A stretch of 18,142 nucleotides of DNA from Fibrobacter sp. UBA4375 (GCA_002391195.1 DGRZ01000057.1:1-18142); one strand, 5' to 3'. Positions 1 to 7,785 are shown, counted from the first letter of the stretch. Notes: a model not told the origin generated them from the sequence alone. Numbers and translations: made by a program.

Positions 1-1305
1 AACATGGCCGGCCGTGGTACCGACATCGCTCTCGGCCCCGGAGTTACCGAAGTGGGCGGTCTCCACGTGCTGGGTACCGAACGCCACGAATCCCGCCGTA
101 TCGACAACCAGTTGCGCGGACGTTCCGGCCGTCAGGGCGACCCGGGCTCCAGCCAGTACTTCCTCTCCCTCGACGACAACCTGATGCGCATCTTCGGCGG
201 CGACAGCGTCAAAAACCTGATGACCCGCTTTGGCGTAGGCGAAGACGAGGTGATTACCCACCCCATCGTAAGCCGCTCTATCCGTAGCGCCCAGCGTCGC
301 GTGGAAGGCCAGAGTTTTGATATCCGTAAGCACTTGCTGGATTATGATAACGTGATGAACGAACAGCGCAAGGTGATTTACGGACTCCGCCGTCGTATTC
401 TGAACGGCGAAGACATTCGCGACGAAATTATGAACCGCATCGAGGACGCCTGCGACATCAAGGTCAGCAACTACATTCCGCCCAAGAGCTATGTAGAAAA
501 CTGGAACCTGGAAGGGCTTCACACCGACCTGCAGCGCAGCCTCGGTATGGAATACAATCTGAGCTTCGACGATGCCACCAAAAAGACGCCGGACCAGGTG
601 CTGGACGAAATCATCGAGCTTTGCAAGGCGCGCTACGACAAGCTCACCAAAATTATTCCCGACGCGGACTTCCGCAATATCGAACGCAGGTTCTTGCTGA
701 TGACCATCGACCAGGTGTGGAAAGAACACCTGTACGCCATGGACCAGCTGAAGGACGCCATCCGTTTCCACGGATACGCCCAGAAAGACCCGCTGATGAT
801 TTACAAGAACGAAGGCTACAAGATGTTCGAGGGCTGCATCGAAAAGATTGCCACCCTGACAATGCTCCGTATCTTGAACATCCGGATTACGCTGCCCAAC
901 GGACAGACCGTATCGCCGGACCAGCTGCAGTTGCGTGAACAGCCGAAGCCCGAAAATGCGGGCGATGGCCAGCAGGAATCCGCACAGTCCGCCGAGACCG
1001 CGCAGGCTCCGGAACAGCCGAGTACCGAAGGTGCCAAGGCCGCAGGCCTTGCCGGTCAGGCCGCAAGCTCCGAGACCAACGCCATTTCCGAAGGCCAGCA
1101 GGCGGCAAGCGAGGCTGCACAGCCCATGCCCCAGTCTGCACTGCCGGGCACAAGGCCTACGGTACGTCGCACCTACACGAACCCTGCCGTTGCCGCCGCC
1201 GCACGCCGCGCCCAACAGGCAGGCCCCAAGCTGGGTCGCAATGACCCCTGCTGGTGCGGTTCCGGCCTCAAGTACAAGAAATGCCACGGCAAAGACGCGG
1301 AATAA
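1..1305 (+). CDS. secA: Protein translocase subunit SecA, C-terminal part (5' end outside window)
   Basis: SecA is the cytoplasmic ATPase motor that pushes preproteins through the SecYEG channel. The window enters at the helicase motif NMAGRGTDI (residues 1-9 of the fragment). It is followed by the second-half nucleotide-binding motif GRSGRQGDPGSSQYFLSLDD (about 40-59), then the helical scaffold/wing region with the conserved stretch DQVWKEHLYAMDQLK (about 237-251). A low-complexity Ala/Gln/Glu/Pro linker (about 310-400) leads to a C-terminal SEC-C zinc-binding motif, CWCGSGLKYKKCH, which in SecA contacts SecB and ribosomes. All family landmarks are in order and no frameshift is seen; only the N-terminal half is missing because of the window edge. 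The long Ala/Gln linker is more variable than the rest, as is usual for SecA tails. No ordinary terminator follows, only the palindromic repeat at 1313-1444. Confidence 0.97.
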   Translation, partial: NMAGRGTDIALGPGVTEVGGLHVLGTERHESRRIDNQLRGRSGRQGDPGSSQYFLSLDDNLMRIFGGDSVKNLMTRFGVGEDEVITHPIVSRSIRSAQRRVEGQSFDIRKHLLDYDNVMNEQRKVIYGLRRRILNGEDIRDEIMNRIEDACDIKVSNYIPPKSYVENWNLEGLHTDLQRSLGMEYNLSFDDATKKTPDQVLDEIIELCKARYDKLTKIIPDADFRNIERRFLLMTIDQVWKEHLYAMDQLKDAIRFHGYAQKDPLMIYKNEGYKMFEGCIEKIATLTMLRILNIRITLPNGQTVSPDQLQLREQPKPENAGDGQQESAQSAETAQAPEQPSTEGAKAAGLAGQAASSETNAISEGQQAASEAAQPMPQSALPGTRPTVRRTYTNPAVAAAARRAQQAGPKLGRNDPCWCGSGLKYKKCHGKDAE

Positions 1306-1312
1306 ACTGTAA

Positions 1313-1444
1313 TGTCATCCTGGGCACGAAGGGCCCGGGATCCATTCTTCTCGTAGTCGCGCCTGTATAAAACCGTATGAATTCCGTCGGATCCTCGTGA
1401 TTCTATCGCCACTGCGTGGCTCCAGAATGACAGCGAGGATGACA
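1313..1444. repeat. Nested palindromic intergenic repeat (REP/MITE-like)
   Basis: The element begins with TGTCATCCT (1313-1321) and ends with the exact reverse complement AGGATGACA (1436-1444). Inside are nested pairs: ATCCTCG (1391-1397) with CGAGGAT (1434-1440), ATTCT with AGAAT, and the central hairpin GCCAC-TGC-GTGGC. It lies 7 bases after the secA stop, so as RNA it could fold as a 3' structure, but there is no T-run. The GTCATCC core recurs at 12474-12522 and 16953-16979. No transposase is present, so a REP-type or MITE-type repeat is the likeliest reading. Confidence 0.6.
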
Positions 1445-1469
1445 CTTCTTGAAACCCGCCTTACTAGAC

Positions 1470-1518
1470 CCTAAATCCTAGCCCCCAATCCCTAGCCCCT
1501 ACCACTCATAACCAAAAT
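1470..1518. repeat. Degenerate 7-bp tandem array (about 7 units)
   Basis: Seven consecutive heptamers fit a single 7-bp phase: cctaaat, cctagcc, cccaatc, cctagcc, cctacca, ctcataa, ccaaaat. Two units are identical and the rest are variants. The array ends 26 bases before the TTGACA box at 1545. Similar 7-bp arrays occur elsewhere in this window with different unit sequences. Confidence 0.55.
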
Positions 1519-1544
1519 CTATCTTTCCGATTAAAACAATATAT

Positions 1545-1574
1545 TTGACATGGGGCCCCTACAAAAAGTATATT
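1545..1574 (+). promoter_or_regulatory. Sigma70-type promoter for the RDD gene
   Basis: A perfect TTGACA (1545-1550) is separated by 18 bases from TATATT (1569-1574). Transcription would begin near 1581, giving a short leader before the chosen start at 1615. Confidence 0.7.
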
Positions 1575-1614
1575 ACTTTATGAAAAGCGCCACATGGTGG
1601 CAAAGGGGGGCGAT

Positions 1615-2034
1615 ATGACTGAATACGTTGGTTTTTGGAAAAGGGTCGTGGCAACCCTCATTGACAGCGTCTTGATAATGGTTATTACCCTGCCGCCACT
1701 TCTTGCCATTTACGGCATGGCCTACCTGGAAAACGGCGAGACTTTCCAGGGCCCGGCGGATATCATTTTCTCGTACCTATTGCCCATGGTCCTTGTCATC
1801 TTGTTCTGGGCCAAAAAACAGGCCACCCCCGGCAAGATGGCCGTGTCTGCAAAAATCGTAGATGCCAAAACTGGCGGAAAGCCCTCCACAAAGCAGTGCG
1901 TCGGACGCTACTTCGCCTATATCCTTTCGTTCATCCCGTTTGGACTCGGCTTCTTGTGGGTGGCATTCGACCCCAAGAAACAATCCTGGCACGACAAGCT
2001 CGCCGGAACCGTTGTGGTGAAAATCGAACGGTAA
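1615..2034 (+). CDS. RDD family integral membrane protein
   Basis: Encodes about 139 residues. The N-terminus EYVGFWKRVVATLIDSVLI carries the Arg/Asp pattern that names the RDD family, and the third motif region reads KKQATPGKMAVSAKIVDAKTG, another family hallmark. Three hydrophobic segments are visible (about residues 12-35, 50-70 and 100-125). RDD proteins are small inner-membrane proteins of mostly unknown role; a few are linked to sodium/proton exchange. I chose the ATG at 1615 rather than the in-frame ATG at 1594. A G-rich Shine-Dalgarno-like run (1605-1610) lies just before it, and family members typically begin a few residues ahead of the aromatic-Trp-Lys-Arg motif. It has its own promoter at 1545. 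The next gene starts 62 bases downstream, with its own TATATT box. Confidence 0.85.
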   Translation: MTEYVGFWKRVVATLIDSVLIMVITLPPLLAIYGMAYLENGETFQGPADIIFSYLLPMVLVILFWAKKQATPGKMAVSAKIVDAKTGGKPSTKQCVGRYFAYILSFIPFGLGFLWVAFDPKKQSWHDKLAGTVVVKIER

Positions 2035-2056
2035 GCCAAAGCTGCCTGCCCTTTTT

Positions 2057-2062
2057 TATATT
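2057..2062 (+). promoter_or_regulatory. Possible -10 box upstream of the SLC13-type gene
   Basis: TATATT occurs 34 bases before the ATG at 2097, allowing a leader of about 28 bases that contains the GAAGGGA ribosome binding site (2087-2093). No convincing -35 box is seen 16-18 bases upstream, so the call is weak. Confidence 0.35.
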
Positions 2063-2096
2063 TGTTCCCGTTCATTTTTCACTTTCGAAGGGAATA

Positions 2097-3659
2097 ATGT
2101 TACAGGGAATTCTTGCGTTTGAATGGTTTGGGCTTTCTGGAAACGCGTGGTTCACCATAGTCGTCGTGCTTCTGCTTTTTGCAGCTATGATCTTTTCAAA
2201 GCTGCGTGTAGATGTCATCTTTCTTTTGGGAATGTGCGCCCTCTACCTCAGTGGCGTCCTTGACCTGAAAACCGCATTCGGCGGTTTCAGTTCTGCCTCC
2301 GTCATTATCATCGCCGTGCTTTACGCCGTCATCGCCGGCCTCAACTACACGGGCGTGCTGAACTGGGTTGTCAAGCACATGATGGGTTCCCCCAAGACCG
2401 TTTCCCGCGCTATTCTTCGCACCATGTTCCCCGTGGCGCTCTTGAGTTCGTTCCTCACCAACACCACGGTGGTAGCACTCTTTATCGACGTCATAAAAAT
2501 CTGGTCCAAAAAGCTGGGCATATCGCCGTCAAAACTTTTGATCCCCCTTAGCTACGCCTCCGGATTGGGTGGCGCCTGTACCTTGCTCGGCACGTCCACG
2601 AACCTTATCATTTCAGGACTCTACACGGACAGGACAGGAACCCAGATGGGAATTTTCACTCCCACCCTTGTCGGACTGTTCTGCCTTGTGGTAGGAGTTA
2701 TCTCCATCGTCGCCCTGCAAAAACTGCTCCCCACTCGAGTGTCCCCCTTGAGCAACGGCGGTGACGAAGACCTGACCCTGGAACTCCATGTCCCCTCCAG
2801 ACACAGGCTTGTCGGCATGTCCCTGCAGGAGATTTACGAACAGAACCCCAATGGATTCGAAAAGAACAAGAACTCCATCTTGGCCATACGCCGTTTTGAC
2901 AACGAGGTGGAGGTCGCCACCCCTGAAACCTATATCATGGGTTCCGACAACATCATTGTTTCGGGCAAGGCAGAACAGCTCCAGTGGATTTGCGAGCATC
3001 TGAATCTAAAGAACGACCACCTGAAGGGGTACCTGGAGAACGCCGTAAACAACAGGACCTGCGGCAAAAAGACGGTCCTCGCCTCGCTTATCATGCTCGC
3101 CATGGTCCTGCTATCGGCATTCAACGTGCTGCCCCTGCTTTCGTCCTGCATGCTTGCCGCCATCGCCATGGTCGTCACCCGCTGTTGCACCAGCACCCAG
3201 GCGGCAAACTCCATCAACTGGAATATCCTTATCGTATTCTCGGGCAGTATCTGCCTGGGCAAGGCCCTGGAATCTACGGGGGTGGCCCAGCTGATTGCAA
3301 ACAACCTTCTGAATATCTGCGGAAGCAACCCCTACGTAGCCCTTGTCGCCATCTGCCTTGTCGGTACCTTCATTACCGAATTTATCAGCAATAGCGCCAC
3401 GGCGGCCATGTTCTGCCCCATTGCCATCAGCGCGGCCACGACCTTGGGCGTAAACCCCCTCACCTTCTGCATCGGCCTGATGATTTCGGTGAACAGCAGC
3501 TTTGCCACCCCCATCGGATCCCCTACCCACATGCTGGTCTATGCCGCTGGCGGCTACAAGTTTACGGACTTCACGAAAATCGGCCTGCCCATGAATTTTA
3601 TTATTCTTGCGGCCAACCTGTTCATCACCCCCATCGTATTCCCTATGTACCCAGCATAA
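2097..3659 (+). CDS. SLC13-family anion/sodium symporter with internal TrkA-C (RCK_C) domain
   Basis: A 520-residue polytopic membrane protein. The N-terminal half holds about five hydrophobic helices and the re-entrant motif NTTVVALFIDVI (about residues 122-133). A soluble insert at about 215-310 looks like a TrkA-C/RCK_C domain (LVGMSLQEIYE, NSILAIRRF, GSDNIIVSGKAEQL). The C-terminal half repeats the transporter fold with SNSATAAMFCPIAISAATT and NSSFATPIGSPTHMLVYAAG, the second being the typical SLC13/DASS signature. Family members move dicarboxylates, sulfate or other anions, often with sodium; the substrate cannot be told from sequence. The open frame extends further upstream, but ATG 2097 has a good AGGG ribosome binding site and begins the hydrophobic N-terminus. 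The upstream extension would overlap the RDD gene in another frame, so I rejected it. Confidence 0.88.
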   Translation: MLQGILAFEWFGLSGNAWFTIVVVLLLFAAMIFSKLRVDVIFLLGMCALYLSGVLDLKTAFGGFSSASVIIIAVLYAVIAGLNYTGVLNWVVKHMMGSPKTVSRAILRTMFPVALLSSFLTNTTVVALFIDVIKIWSKKLGISPSKLLIPLSYASGLGGACTLLGTSTNLIISGLYTDRTGTQMGIFTPTLVGLFCLVVGVISIVALQKLLPTRVSPLSNGGDEDLTLELHVPSRHRLVGMSLQEIYEQNPNGFEKNKNSILAIRRFDNEVEVATPETYIMGSDNIIVSGKAEQLQWICEHLNLKNDHLKGYLENAVNNRTCGKKTVLASLIMLAMVLLSAFNVLPLLSSCMLAAIAMVVTRCCTSTQAANSINWNILIVFSGSICLGKALESTGVAQLIANNLLNICGSNPYVALVAICLVGTFITEFISNSATAAMFCPIAISAATTLGVNPLTFCIGLMISVNSSFATPIGSPTHMLVYAAGGYKFTDFTKIGLPMNFIILAANLFITPIVFPMYPA

Positions 3660-3719
3660 TGGGTTGTTCCGAGCCCAACAATTACTACATTTGCCCTAGC
3701 TTTCTCAAAGAGGAAACCC

Positions 3720-4475
3720 ATGGAAACATCCTTTGTCATTTTTAACGTCATCGCCCTTATCGTGGTCATCGTGGCCGCATTCCGTATCGGTGCTTCCGTG
3801 AGCAAGGCCACGAAAAAGGAAGCCTCCGAAAAGCAGAACAACATTTCTTACGAAGAATGCATGGCCCGTAACGCCAAGAAGTTCAATTACGGATCTTTCA
3901 CGGATGCCCGCGACGGCGAAACTTACCGCACCGTAAAAATCGGTGACCAGGTCTGGATGGTGGATAACCTGCGTTTCAAGACCGAAGGCAGCTACGCTCC
4001 GAGCAACGAAGAGGCCAACGTGGCCCAATACGGCAGACTCTACACCTGGACGGCTGCACTCGGCATCCCTGCGGAATACGGCGAGCAGGATCCTGCCAAG
4101 GACCTGGAAATATGCCATAAGATTCGCGAAGACAACTACCAGGGAATCGCACCCGAAGGCTGGCATATCCCGAGCCTCAAGGAATGGGAACAACTTTTGA
4201 GCAATCTGCCTCCCAAGTCCACCGGCGACGAACTACGCAGCGCCTGCTTCTGGGGTGTTCCAGGCGAAGATTCCTTCGGGTTCTTTGCCGTGCCTGCGGG
4301 TTACCGTTTTGACAACGGCAGCTTCTACCGTTTCAGCCGTCGCGCCCGTTTCTGGTGCAAGGACGAATACGGCAAATCCAACGCCTACCGCCTAAGCATC
4401 ACCAACAAGACCTTCGATATCGAAGGCGTGTACCGCTCCGACGCCATGTCGGTGCGCTGCATAAAGAACGCCTAA
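3720..4475 (+). CDS. Membrane-anchored FISUMP-domain protein
   Basis: Encodes 251 residues. Residues 5-24 are a single N-terminal membrane anchor (FVIFNVIALIVVIVAAF), followed by a charged, mostly helical stretch. From about residue 57 to the end it matches the Fibrobacter succinogenes major paralogous domain: FTDARDGETYRTVKIGDQVW, MVDNLRF, YGRLYTWTAAL, PEGWHIPSLKEWEQLL, FFAVPAGYR and the C-terminal SVRCIKN. These domains are abundant in Fibrobacter and Bacteroidota, are surface or periplasmic, and have no proven biochemical function. Many FISUMP proteins are secreted or lipoproteins; here the domain is tethered by an uncleaved-looking helix instead. The start has an AAAGAGG ribosome binding site, and a terminator follows at 4503. 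Confidence 0.9.
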   Translation: METSFVIFNVIALIVVIVAAFRIGASVSKATKKEASEKQNNISYEECMARNAKKFNYGSFTDARDGETYRTVKIGDQVWMVDNLRFKTEGSYAPSNEEANVAQYGRLYTWTAALGIPAEYGEQDPAKDLEICHKIREDNYQGIAPEGWHIPSLKEWEQLLSNLPPKSTGDELRSACFWGVPGEDSFGFFAVPAGYRFDNGSFYRFSRRARFWCKDEYGKSNAYRLSITNKTFDIEGVYRSDAMSVRCIKNA

Positions 4476-4502
4476 ACGGATAATTTTCCGATTCGACGAA
4501 CT

Positions 4503-4527
4503 GCCCTGGCCTAGGCCGGGGCTTTTT
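4503..4527 (+). terminator. Rho-independent terminator after the FISUMP gene
   Basis: The 9-bp stem GCCCTGGCC / GGCCGGGGC (one U-G pair) has a two-base loop and is followed by TTTTT. It lies 27 bases after the stop codon. Confidence 0.75.
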
Positions 4528-4555
4528 CCATTTTTCAACACTTCTTATTTCCGCT

Positions 4556-4597
4556 ATAACTCAAAACTCATAACTGAATACTCACAACTCATAACTT
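4556..4597. repeat. Degenerate 7-bp tandem array, consensus ATAACTC
   Basis: Six successive heptamers in one phase: ataactc, aaaactc, ataactg, aatactc, acaactc, ataactt. It ends 30 bases before the TTGACT box at 4628, the same arrangement as the array at 1470-1518. Confidence 0.6.
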
Positions 4598-4627
4598 AAT
4601 TCTATCATTTCAATGAAAATTATGTAT

Positions 4628-4656
4628 TTGACTTTATGAATTTAGGAAGGTATATT
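4628..4656 (+). promoter_or_regulatory. Sigma70-type promoter for the small repeat protein
   Basis: TTGACT (4628-4633), a 17-base spacer, then TATATT (4651-4656). Transcription is predicted to start near 4663, which rules out the in-frame upstream ATGs at 4636 and 4657 and supports the start at 4702. Confidence 0.75.
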
Positions 4657-4701
4657 ATGGACATAAGAAACAAAGAACTTAAAAACACAAAGGAGTTTAT
4701 C

Positions 4702-5067
4702 ATGAAACACGCAATCGCAACATTCATTTTCGTCACTAGCATCGCAGGTTTTGGCGGATTCGCAAACGCACTCCCCATCGCAAACACCACCGGCGCCGAC
4801 GCTTCCAAGAGCGTTGCATTGGACCAAGGCGCTAACCAGTGGAATCATTTCTCTTCCCAGGACAAGTACTTCCGTGGCGGAAGTATCCGCGGTGGGAGCA
4901 TCGCTCTGGACCAAGGCGCCAACCAGTGGAATCATTTCTCTTCCCAGGACAAGTACTTCCGTGGCGGAAGTATCCGCGGTGGGAGCATCGCTTTGGACCA
5001 GGGTGCCAACCAGTGGAACCACAGGGGCGATGACGACTGGGGCTGCAACCCGCGTCGCGTGTTATAA
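4702..5067 (+). CDS. Small secreted protein with 29-residue tandem repeat, function unknown
   Basis: A 121-residue protein that I do not recognise. Residues 1-23 form a signal peptide (MKHAIATFIFVTSIAGFGG then ANA). The mature part consists mainly of a 29-residue unit beginning ALDQGANQWNHFSS and ending RGGSIRGGSI. It is present twice in full and once as the first 11 residues (ALDQGANQWNH), before a short acidic/basic tail containing one Cys. The start at 4702 is supported by an AAAGGAG ribosome binding site and by the promoter position. The gene is monocistronic: its own promoter at 4628 and a strong terminator at 5099. The repeats are nearly identical at DNA level, so the duplication is recent or kept homogeneous. 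An exported repeat peptide, a surface-associated protein or a processed peptide precursor are all possible; nothing in the neighbours decides between them. Confidence 0.75.
   Translation: MKHAIATFIFVTSIAGFGGFANALPIANTTGADASKSVALDQGANQWNHFSSQDKYFRGGSIRGGSIALDQGANQWNHFSSQDKYFRGGSIRGGSIALDQGANQWNHRGDDDWGCNPRRVL
4816..5022 (+). repeat. 87-bp tandem repeat within the small secreted protein gene (2.4 copies)
   Basis: Unit 1 is 4816-4902, unit 2 is 4903-4989, and a 33-base partial unit is 4990-5022. The two full units differ at only a few positions near their 5' ends (for example gcattg versus gctctg), all third-position or synonymous. The unit length is a multiple of three, so copy-number change keeps the frame. 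Confidence 0.9.
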
Positions 5068-5098
5068 CATTTCCGAAAAGGGTCCTTGTCAGGACCAG

Positions 5099-5123
5099 GC
5101 GCCCACAACGGGCGCTTTTTTTT
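5099..5123 (+). terminator. Strong rho-independent terminator
   Basis: GCGCCC, loop ACAAC, GGGCGC, then eight T. A second perfect hairpin, GGTCCT-TGTC-AGGACC, sits just before it at 5081-5096. Confidence 0.92.
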
Positions 5124-5137
5124 GCATATTTACAGCC

Positions 5138-5773
5138 ATGAAAACGGCAAAGCGCTTTTTTAGCCTGGAAGGTATCGACGGCTCCGGCAAGTCCACCCAG
5201 ATAGACATGCTTATCGACGCCCTCACAAAAGAGGGCTACTCTGTGGTGAAGCTCCGGGAACCCGGCGGCGCAAAGATTTCGGAACGGATCCGGGAGATTT
5301 TGCTGGACCCGAGTTTCAAGGGTGTCATGGCCGACAAGACGGAACTCTTGCTGTACAACGCCGCACGGGCACAGGTCATTGCCGAAATCATCCAGCCCGC
5401 CCTCGACGCGGGAAAAATCGTCATCGCCGACCGTTTCGCCTGGAGCACGTTTGCCTACCAGGGGTACGCCCGGGGTCTTGGGGCCGAGCAAGTCCAGCGG
5501 CTGACGGAACTGACCTGCGACGGCTGCTTTCCGGAGCTGACCGTTGTGCTGGACATTGCCGTCGAGCGGGGCCGCGCTCGCACCGCAAGGCGGGGCGAAG
5601 CACCCGATCGGCTGGAGCAAGAAAAGGCGGACTTTTTCGAACGGGTGCGCAAGGGTTACCTTGCCGCGGCCCGCGACTACCCGGACTGCGTTTCCGCCAT
5701 CGACGCCGACCGGAGTCCCGACCAGGTCTTTGCGGACCTGTATAAGCTGGTCAAGGCCAGGCTACAGAAGTAA
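5138..5773 (+). CDS. tmk: Thymidylate kinase (dTMP kinase)
   Basis: Phosphorylates dTMP to dTDP with ATP in the cytoplasm, in the dTTP synthesis pathway (EC 2.7.4.9). The 211 residues are of normal length. The P-loop is EGIDGSGKSTQ (11-21), the Mg/substrate motif is ADRFAWSTFAYQGYARGL, and the lid is ARTARRGEAPDRLE. Catalytic arginines sit in the lid and not in the P-loop, which is the bacterial (E. coli-like) type II arrangement. The start at 5138 gives the standard N-terminus. No Shine-Dalgarno sequence precedes it; CATATT lies 7 bases upstream (5125-5130), so the mRNA may be leaderless or reached by read-through of the terminator at 5099. It is convergent with the lipoprotein gene on the other strand, with only 36 bases between. 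Confidence 0.95.
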   Translation: MKTAKRFFSLEGIDGSGKSTQIDMLIDALTKEGYSVVKLREPGGAKISERIREILLDPSFKGVMADKTELLLYNAARAQVIAEIIQPALDAGKIVIADRFAWSTFAYQGYARGLGAEQVQRLTELTCDGCFPELTVVLDIAVERGRARTARRGEAPDRLEQEKADFFERVRKGYLAAARDYPDCVSAIDADRSPDQVFADLYKLVKARLQK

Positions 5774-5809
5774 AGCCTGCCGATGTTCCGGCGCCAATCC
5801 TCAGTGAAA

Positions 5810-7621
5810 CTACTCGATTTCGCCGGATTCCTTCTCGAAAACGACTCTGTGGGTAATGGTCTTATAGCCACCATCGGTCACCGTCTCGAAAATCAATGTG
5901 GTGCCGTCAGCAGAGACATGCCCCTCGGGTGCTTCTCCTCCACTCACATAGGTGATGGTTCCGGTAGACTCGTCAAAATTATAGTCATAGGAACCGAGCA
6001 GATCGCCACCGCCATCAAGACAATCCAGAGAGCCATCGGAGTAAAACAACATCTTCTCGCCGGCAGGGGAACTCTGAGGTTCTTCCCTGTCTTCACAATT
6101 TTCGGACATCATTCCGCCATATTCACTAAATTCCCCGAGCTGCAATTCCCCTAGCTGTGACATGGCTTCTTGCACGACCGCGCACTGCTCGGCGTCGGTA
6201 ATCTTGTGAATAAACACGTCCTTGACCAAGACCCACCTTCCGAGAATACTCTTGGCGTCTTTGCTCCTTTCCATGGAAGAGGAGGATTCCTCTTCTACAC
6301 TGCTAGAAGATTCCTCTTCCGGCTCCTCGCTAGAGGAACTCTTGCCAAATTTGGACTTGGAGGAGGCAGTGTCGTCCCGAATTTCCTTCTCGTTCATCTC
6401 CCCTTCCAACTTGATATTTTTCCCGGCTTTTGCCTCAACCTTTTTGGTGTACTTTTTCCCCTTGCCGTTCATGAACGAAACTAGGTGGGAACCTTCTTCT
6501 TTAAGCACCACCTGATGTTCGCCGTCCTCGTTGGCACCCAGGGCGATGATCACCTTGCCGGTGGCTTCCCCGATGGCGATGGTCATCGCGCCGCCATCCA
6601 AAGCTTCGCCTCCCTCATCGGTCAAGGTGACTACAGTAGGTTCTTTCAAGGCTTCCTTTGTCTTGTCCACAATCTTCTTAGTCAAATTGGACAACATCTC
6701 TACATCTTCTCCGGCCATTTCCGACAGTTTTTTCGCATCGTCATAGCCGTCTATAAGAAGGCTTGCGGCCTGGTCCTTTATTTCGTCGGCGGACATGCCC
6801 TTGGCTTTGGTGACGAGGGTGAGAGTCTTTTCGACCTTTTCAATATTGTCCATGGCGTCCGTGACCGCATCGGGCATAGCCATTTTGAAGAGTTCCACTT
6901 CAAATTCGGCAGCCTTCTTAGATATTTCCGCCCCGGTCTTTGCCACAGTCTTATTGATAAACTCCGCCTCGTCAGCAAAAGAAGATTCCGTATTGTAATA
7001 CATGCGGTTGTATATCTGGAGCGAGACGTCGTCGTAATCCCCGTTATTGAAATTTTTCCACCAGGTCAGGTAATCGGTCTCCCCTCTTTTCTGGTTTTTA
7101 TCAAGACCATTAAAAAGAATTTCCAGGTCGTTTTTGCTCAACGAACCCGCCACGGCCATGGCCTTTTCGCGGGTCGACTTGCCACAACCCCGCAACGAAT
7201 ACCAAAAATCCTTGAGGGCGTAGGCAACGCCCACCCCATTTTTCTGAAGGGACGGAGTCTCGCTGACCAAGGCCTGCATGCTGTCGATACGCGTCCAGGC
7301 GGCCTCGTACTGGTCGACCTTGGAGAGCACCTTGGACATCACCTCGGCATACTCTTCGGCTTCTTCCCGGTCCACGCTGTCGGTAAAAAAGCCGTCCTCG
7401 CTCGACATAAAGGCAATGGGGGCCACCTGCAGATACTCGGCAAGGTAAGCGAATTCCGCCAGATTGTCCAGGTCGCTCCGCATTTCGGCGGACTCGAGGT
7501 ATTCCCGCAGGTTCTCGTCCGAAGCTACAGTGCCACCACCTCCACCACCGCCACAGCCGTAAAGGAGGATTGCCGAAGCGGTGAGTGCCGCCAACATCAA
7601 AATCTTTTTGGAATATCTCAT
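5810..7621 (-). CDS. Large lipoprotein with Ser/Glu-rich linker, function unknown
   Basis: Encodes 603 residues. Residues 1-23 form a lipoprotein signal ending in the lipobox LLYGC (Cys23), followed directly by seven glycines. Residues about 35-330 are rich in acidic and helical segments without a family I recognise. About 330-410 looks beta-rich (VVTLTDEGGEALDGGAMTI onward) and could be an immunoglobulin-like module. A linker at about 417-450 has three SSSS clusters alternating with Glu-rich runs, typical of Fibrobacter exported proteins. The C-terminal 140 residues (GRWVLVKD to the end) resemble a small lipocalin-like beta-barrel that reports folded-state patterns such as GSYDYNFDESTGTITY. 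TATATT (7633-7628) lies only 6 bases before the ATG, so the transcript may be leaderless. It is divergent from the 7796 gene. Confidence 0.8.
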   Translation of the reverse strand: MRYSKKILMLAALTASAILLYGCGGGGGGGTVASDENLREYLESAEMRSDLDNLAEFAYLAEYLQVAPIAFMSSEDGFFTDSVDREEAEEYAEVMSKVLSKVDQYEAAWTRIDSMQALVSETPSLQKNGVGVAYALKDFWYSLRGCGKSTREKAMAVAGSLSKNDLEILFNGLDKNQKRGETDYLTWWKNFNNGDYDDVSLQIYNRMYYNTESSFADEAEFINKTVAKTGAEISKKAAEFEVELFKMAMPDAVTDAMDNIEKVEKTLTLVTKAKGMSADEIKDQAASLLIDGYDDAKKLSEMAGEDVEMLSNLTKKIVDKTKEALKEPTVVTLTDEGGEALDGGAMTIAIGEATGKVIIALGANEDGEHQVVLKEEGSHLVSFMNGKGKKYTKKVEAKAGKNIKLEGEMNEKEIRDDTASSKSKFGKSSSSEEPEEESSSSVEEESSSSMERSKDAKSILGRWVLVKDVFIHKITDAEQCAVVQEAMSQLGELQLGEFSEYGGMMSENCEDREEPQSSPAGEKMLFYSDGSLDCLDGGGDLLGSYDYNFDESTGTITYVSGGEAPEGHVSADGTTLIFETVTDGGYKTITHRVVFEKESGEIE

Positions 7622-7627
7622 AGTCCT

Positions 7628-7656
7628 AATATATACTCATCCTTTCCATAACGCAA
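7628..7656 (-). promoter_or_regulatory. Likely promoter of the lipoprotein gene
   Basis: On the minus strand TTGCGT (7656-7651), a 17-base spacer and TATATT (7633-7628), then 6 bases to the ATG at 7621. The predicted transcription start falls on or next to the start codon. Confidence 0.5.
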
Positions 7657-7779
7657 ATCAACCGTGATCCACGCCAATTAAAAAACACTTTCTCTGTTAA
7701 ATTTTATACATTTGTGCAGTAAAATTGCCGCTTTGGGCCAGTTTCTCCGACTTCGGGGGCATTGACTCCGGGCTTTATC

Positions 7780-7785
7780 TATATT
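7780..7785 (+). promoter_or_regulatory. Possible -10 box of the 7796-9970 gene pair
   Basis: TATATT occurs 10 bases before the ATG at 7796. TTGACT at 7762-7767 is only 12 bases upstream, too close for a normal sigma70 -35 box. Confidence 0.35.

Noticed and set aside
1313..1444. Insertion sequence remnant
   Set aside because: The inverted ends are only 9 bp, there is no transposase fragment and no target duplication could be shown.
4636..4701. Upstream in-frame starts for the small repeat protein
   Set aside because: They overlap or directly follow the TTGACT-17-TATATT promoter and would bury the signal peptide behind 22 charged residues; ATG 4702 has the ribosome binding site.
6485..7651. 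Long plus-strand open frame (388 codons) opposite the lipoprotein gene
   Set aside because: Antisense shadow of a lipoprotein gene that has a signal peptide, lipobox and promoter; the antisense protein shows no domain and mixed composition.
7762..7785. TTGACT plus TATATT as a full promoter
   Set aside because: The spacer is only 12 bases, outside the sigma70 range; only the -10 box is kept.
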